Source: Chloroflexota bacterium (GTDB lineage Bacteria > Chloroflexota > Limnocylindria > Limnocylindrales > CSP1-4). From it: a stretch of DNA of 7,371 bases. Position numbers and translations under genes: made by a program. The stretch lies in the NCBI GenBank assembly GCA_005881055.1, contig VBHW01000071.1, forward strand, positions 3,198-10,568, given 5' to 3'. The first letter of the stretch is position 1; each line of letters begins with the position of its first letter. A model generated the notes under the pieces. The model saw nothing but the letters and a program-made list of their open reading frames with translations. It searched no databases and was not told the origin of the DNA. Positions 5,037 to 7,371 of the stretch are shown here, in pieces.

Positions 5037-6395
5037 ATGGCCGGCGTGGATACGACGATCGTCTCCGTCGACGCGCGGGAGATCCTCGACTCGCGGGGCA
5101 ACCCCACGATCGAGGTCGACGTCGTCGTCGGTGATGGATCGGTCGGTCGTGCCGCCGTGCCGTCCGGTGCGTCGACCGGCGCCCATGAAGCGGTCGAGCT
5201 CCGGGACGGCGATCCCGAGCGATTCGGCGGGAAGGGGGTCCTCCAGGCGGTCGCGAACGTGACCGACCGGATCGGCCCCGAGCTGGACGGGCTCGACGCG
5301 GCCGACCAGGCGGGCATCGACCGGATCCTTGTGGAACTCGACGGGACGCCGAACAAGGCGTCGCTCGGCGCGAATGCGATCCTCGGCGTCTCGCTCGCCT
5401 GCGCCCACGCGGCCTCGGCCGCCCACGACCTCTCGCTGTACCGCTACCTCGGTGGGGTGGGCGCCCGGCTGCTGCCGGTCCCGATGTTCAACATCCTCAA
5501 TGGCGGCAAGCACGCGCAGGACTCGACGGACTTCCAGGAGTTCATGGTGATGCCGGTGGGTCTGCCGAACTACCCGGAGGCCCTGCGCGCCGGGTCGGAG
5601 ATCTTCGCGGCGCTCCGTTCGATCCTGCATGACGCCGGCCACGCCACGGGCCAGGGCGACGAGGGCGGCTTCGCGCCGAGCCTGCCGTCGAACGAGGCCG
5701 CAGTCGAAGTCATCCTCCGGGCGATCGAGCGGGCCGGATACCGGCCGGGCGAGGATGTCGCGATCGCGCTCGACCCCGCCACGTCCGAGCTGTTCCTCGA
5801 AGAGGGCGGCGTGGGCACGTACCACCTCGATCGCGAGGGCCGCACGCTCGATTCGGCCGAGCTCGTCGAGCTCTGGGCAGGCTGGTGCGACCGGTATCCG
5901 ATCGTCTCGATCGAGGACGGGCTGGCCGAGGACGACTGGGAGGGGTGGCGCCTCCTCACGGAGCGGCTGGGTGACCGGGTCCAGCTGGTCGGAGACGACC
6001 TGTTCGTCACGAACACGAAGCGGATCCAGCGAGGCCTGGACGAGGGCTCCGCGAACGCGGTGCTCATCAAGCTCAATCAGATCGGGACGCTCACCGAAAC
6101 GATCGACGCGATCGCTCTCGCCCGGCGGGCGGGCTGGGCCTCGGTGGTGTCCCACCGCTCCGGCGAGACAGAGGACACGACGATCTCCGACCTCGTCGTG
6201 GCGATGAGCACGGGCCAGATCAAGACGGGTGCGCCGTCCCGATCGGAGCGCGTCGCGAAGTACAACCGGCTGCTGCGCATTGCGGAGGAGCTCGGAGACG
6301 CGGCCGAATACGGCGGTCGCGCGGCGCTCGCAACCTCGCGGACATCGGGGTCCTCGCACCAGGCCTCGCCGCAGGCGGCAGGGGCCCGCGCGTGA
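5037..6395 (+). CDS. eno: Enolase (phosphopyruvate hydratase)
   Basis: Enolase dehydrates 2-phosphoglycerate to phosphoenolpyruvate in the cytosol and is also a common degradosome or surface moonlighting protein. The 452 residues have all hallmark sites: REILDSRGNPT (14-24), the mobile loop PSGASTGAHEA (42-52), FNILNGGKHA (151-160), catalytic Glu209 in GDEGG (207-211), Mg ligands D246 (ALDPAT), E293 (SIEDG) and D320 (VGDDL), catalytic K345 (LIKLNQIGT), SHRSGETED (372-380) and K396 (GQIKTGAPSRSER). The enzyme core ends near residue 425; the last 25 or so residues are a low-complexity Ala/Ser/Gly tail, longer than usual (about 420-430). ATG 5037 has no evident ribosome site, lies 21 bases after the true pgk stop and overlaps by one base the TGA (5035-5037) of the shifted pgk frame. 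Translation by coupling to pgk is likely. The downstream membrane gene overlaps its stop. Confidence 0.97.
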   Translation: MAGVDTTIVSVDAREILDSRGNPTIEVDVVVGDGSVGRAAVPSGASTGAHEAVELRDGDPERFGGKGVLQAVANVTDRIGPELDGLDAADQAGIDRILVELDGTPNKASLGANAILGVSLACAHAASAAHDLSLYRYLGGVGARLLPVPMFNILNGGKHAQDSTDFQEFMVMPVGLPNYPEALRAGSEIFAALRSILHDAGHATGQGDEGGFAPSLPSNEAAVEVILRAIERAGYRPGEDVAIALDPATSELFLEEGGVGTYHLDREGRTLDSAELVELWAGWCDRYPIVSIEDGLAEDDWEGWRLLTERLGDRVQLVGDDLFVTNTKRIQRGLDEGSANAVLIKLNQIGTLTETIDAIALARRAGWASVVSHRSGETEDTTISDLVVAMSTGQIKTGAPSRSERVAKYNRLLRIAEELGDAAEYGGRAALATSRTSGSSHQASPQAAGARA

Positions 6396-7078
6396 CCCGC
6401 CTCGTCGATCGGGGCGCGCTCGTCGGCGCCGGCGTCGGTGTCGGGATGGCGCTCGTCATCGGTGTCAGCTTCCTGCTCGTGATCCCGGTGGAGCCGATCT
6501 ACTGGCTGCTCGCACCGCTCGCCGGCCTGCTCATCGGCTACTACGCGAACGGGCGCTCGGAGCGCCGGTCGGGGCCCTGGCCGCGGATCCTCGTCAACGG
6601 CGTGTTCGCAGGGGCTGTCACGGGCCTTGCACTCGCGGCGCTGCTGCTCGGGGTGAAGGCGCTCTTCTTCGCCGCCGACAACGGCTACCGGGACGGGAGC
6701 CTGGGCGCACCGCTGTCATGTCGGCCCGGGGCAGAGTGCGTGTACGCCCGCTACCTCGCCCAGGACGGTGGGCCAGCGCGCCTCGAGAGTGCCGGCATCA
6801 CGGACGTCGCCACGTTCTCGGCGTTCTACTGGTCGCAGCAGCTCGCGACCGCGGGCACGCTCCTGATGGTGTCGACCGTCGGAAGCCTCGTCGGCGCGGT
6901 TCTGTACTGGTGCTACGCGGGAGCCAGGAGGCGAGACGGCCTAGCTCGCGGCTCCCGGCGCGCCATTCATGCGCCAGACGACTACGCGGGTGACCTGCGG
7001 GGCACGCCCGTGCACGACCGGGCGACCCGCGGGATCCACCCAGTCATCGTGTGCATTGGTGGGGCTGGACACGGCTGA
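6392..7078 (+). CDS. Four-helix membrane protein of unknown function
   Basis: Starts with GTG in the GTGA overlap with the eno stop, so it is probably translationally coupled to the glycolytic operon. Hydrophobic helices at about 9-32 (LVGAGVGVGMALVIGVSFLLV), 35-52 (PIYWLLAPLAGLLIGYYA), 66-94 (ILVNGVFAGAVTGLALAALLLG) and 152-174 (TAGTLLMVSTVGSLVGAVLYW). Arg-rich segments after helix 2 (NGRSERRSG) and helix 4 (ARRRDG) place both ends and the first linker in the cytoplasm by the positive-inside rule. The large loop between helices 3 and 4 would then be outside; it carries two cysteines (C110, C116) that could form a disulfide. No family recognised. The last 45 or so codons (after about 6935) use more A/T at third positions and contain stem-loops, so the true C-terminus may lie earlier. 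An alternative start has not been excluded. Confidence 0.75.
   Translation: MTRLVDRGALVGAGVGVGMALVIGVSFLLVIPVEPIYWLLAPLAGLLIGYYANGRSERRSGPWPRILVNGVFAGAVTGLALAALLLGVKALFFAADNGYRDGSLGAPLSCRPGAECVYARYLAQDGGPARLESAGITDVATFSAFYWSQQLATAGTLLMVSTVGSLVGAVLYWCYAGARRRDGLARGSRRAIHAPDDYAGDLRGTPVHDRATRGIHPVIVCIGGAGHG
6918..6957 (+). other. Bulged hairpin within the 3' part of the membrane-protein gene
   Basis: Arms 6918-6925 (CGGGAGCC) and 6950-6957 (GGCTCCCG) pair perfectly over 8 bp. Inside, 6931-6935 (GCGAG) pairs with 6945-6949 (CTCGC), giving 13 bp with a 5-base bulge and a 9-base loop. A TAG in another frame (6942-6944) is in the loop. It resembles a terminator placed where the coding signal weakens, but it lies inside the open frame and has no T-run. 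Confidence 0.35.
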
Positions 7079-7100
7079 GCGAGTCGCGTCGTGACTCGTT
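7078..7100 (+). terminator. Hairpin at the end of the glycolytic operon
   Basis: An 8-bp stem including one G-T pair (7078-7085 with 7093-7100, core CGAGTC/GACTCG) and a 7-base loop starts at the last base of the stop codon at 7076-7078. It is followed by a perfect palindrome TGGAGCTCCA (7100-7109). It lies between two convergent genes, where terminators are expected. There is no T-run. Confidence 0.4.
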
Positions 7101-7114
7101 GGAGCTCCAGCCAG

Positions 7115-7136
7115 ATAGCCTCGGGCGCAGGGCTAT
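7115..7136 (-). terminator. Hairpin at the 3' end of the minus-strand histone-like gene
   Basis: ATAGCC (7115-7120) pairs with GGCTAT (7131-7136) across a 10-base loop. The right arm contains the stop codon of the minus-strand gene (7133-7135). On the minus strand it directly follows the coding region, fitting a terminator for that gene, though without a T-run. Confidence 0.35.
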
Positions 7137-7371
7137 TCCTTCGGGGTCGACTTCCGAGTCGAGCGCGTCGCGGTCGTCTTCGCGGCCGCCTTCGGGGCCG
7201 CGCTCTTCGTCGTTCGAGTCGTGGCCGTCCGCGTGCGGGCTGTCGCGGGTTCGGAGGTCGCCCCCTTCGCAGCCTCGGCCGCCTCCGTGCGGGCGGTCTT
7301 CGAGAGAGCTGCGCGCGCCTTGCCGGCGGCTGTCTGGGCGCCCTTCGCCTTGGCGGCCTTGCTCGCGGCGA
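7133..7371 (-). CDS. C-terminus of an Ala/Lys/Thr-rich, histone-H1-like protein (5' end outside window)
   Basis: Read on the minus strand from the right edge, 78 codons run in frame to a TAG at 7133-7135. The translation begins AASKAAKAKGAQTAAGKARA and ends KTTATRSTRKSTPKE. It consists almost entirely of Ala, Lys, Thr, Arg and Ser with short AAK/KTA/TRT-like units, which is the look of the disordered basic tail of bacterial histone-H1-like proteins or of HU proteins with a C-terminal extension. Such tails bind DNA or RNA without sequence specificity. No start codon is in the window, so the folded domain, if any, is unseen. Alternatives are a phasin-like protein or another protein with a basic tail. 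Codon usage is GC-rich like its neighbours, and no other frame here looks coding. Confidence 0.7.
   Translation of the reverse strand, partial: AASKAAKAKGAQTAAGKARAALSKTARTEAAEAAKGATSEPATARTRTATTRTTKSAAPKAAAKTTATRSTRKSTPKE

Noticed and set aside
4872..6359. 495-codon open frame on the minus strand opposite eno
   Set aside because: It lies antisense to a complete, fully conserved enolase and has an Arg/Asp/Val-rich composition typical of shadow frames in high-GC genes. No ribosome site or known motif.
6985..7031. Possible small structured RNA or tRNA (7-bp CGCGGGT/ACCCGCG closing stem)
   Set aside because: No cloverleaf arms, no T-loop sequence and no match to a known RNA; kept only as part of the odd 3' tail of the membrane-protein gene.
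1..7371. Mobile elements, CRISPR arrays, rRNA or tRNA genes
   Set aside because: No transposase, integrase, terminal inverted repeats, spaced palindromic repeat arrays or RNA gene signatures were seen in the window.

Overview
The window is a GC-rich chromosomal segment (G or C dominates third codon positions) carrying a central-carbon-metabolism locus. Almost all of it reads on the + strand. The combination of very high GC, a 46-residue DUF5679-type protein, a surface-type OB-fold protein and an Ala/Lys/Thr-rich histone-like tail suggests an uncultured Chloroflexota lineage, or less likely an actinobacterium. This is inferred from gene content and gene style only; no marker gene in the window settles it.

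Layout: (1) From the left edge to 1118, the C-terminal part of a multi-OB-fold protein ending in one membrane helix and a basic stop-transfer cluster. (2) 1119-1258, an intergenic region with a good sigma70-type promoter overlapped by three helically phased CACGCACG repeats. (3) 1259-2125, a uridine-phosphorylase-family nucleoside phosphorylase, followed at 2184-2324 by a tiny DUF5679-like zinc-ribbon-type protein; a perfect 15-bp hairpin at 2346-2378 closes this unit. (4) 2379-2681, an extended -10 promoter and a leader of about 220 nt in front of a glycolytic operon. (5) 2682-6395, gap, pgk and eno in tight succession, with no tpiA or phosphoglycerate mutase between them. (6) 6392-7078, a four-helix membrane protein whose start overlaps the eno stop by 4 nt. 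(7) 7133-7371, on the opposite strand and converging on the operon, the C-terminus of an Ala/Lys/Thr-rich, histone-H1-like protein that continues off the right edge.

Functionally, gap, pgk and eno cover three steps of lower glycolysis/gluconeogenesis, and the nucleoside phosphorylase upstream would feed ribose-1-phosphate from nucleoside salvage toward the same carbon pool. The most notable feature is that pgk is broken as written. A perfect tandem duplication of an 8-bp unit (4724-4739) shifts the frame about 90 codons before the true C-terminus, and removing one copy restores a textbook PGK sequence. The shifted frame ends in a TGA that overlaps the eno ATG by one base. I did not find a clearly new defence or mobile system here. 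The best leads are this duplication, the phased repeats over the nucleoside-phosphorylase promoter, and the structured leader in front of gap.
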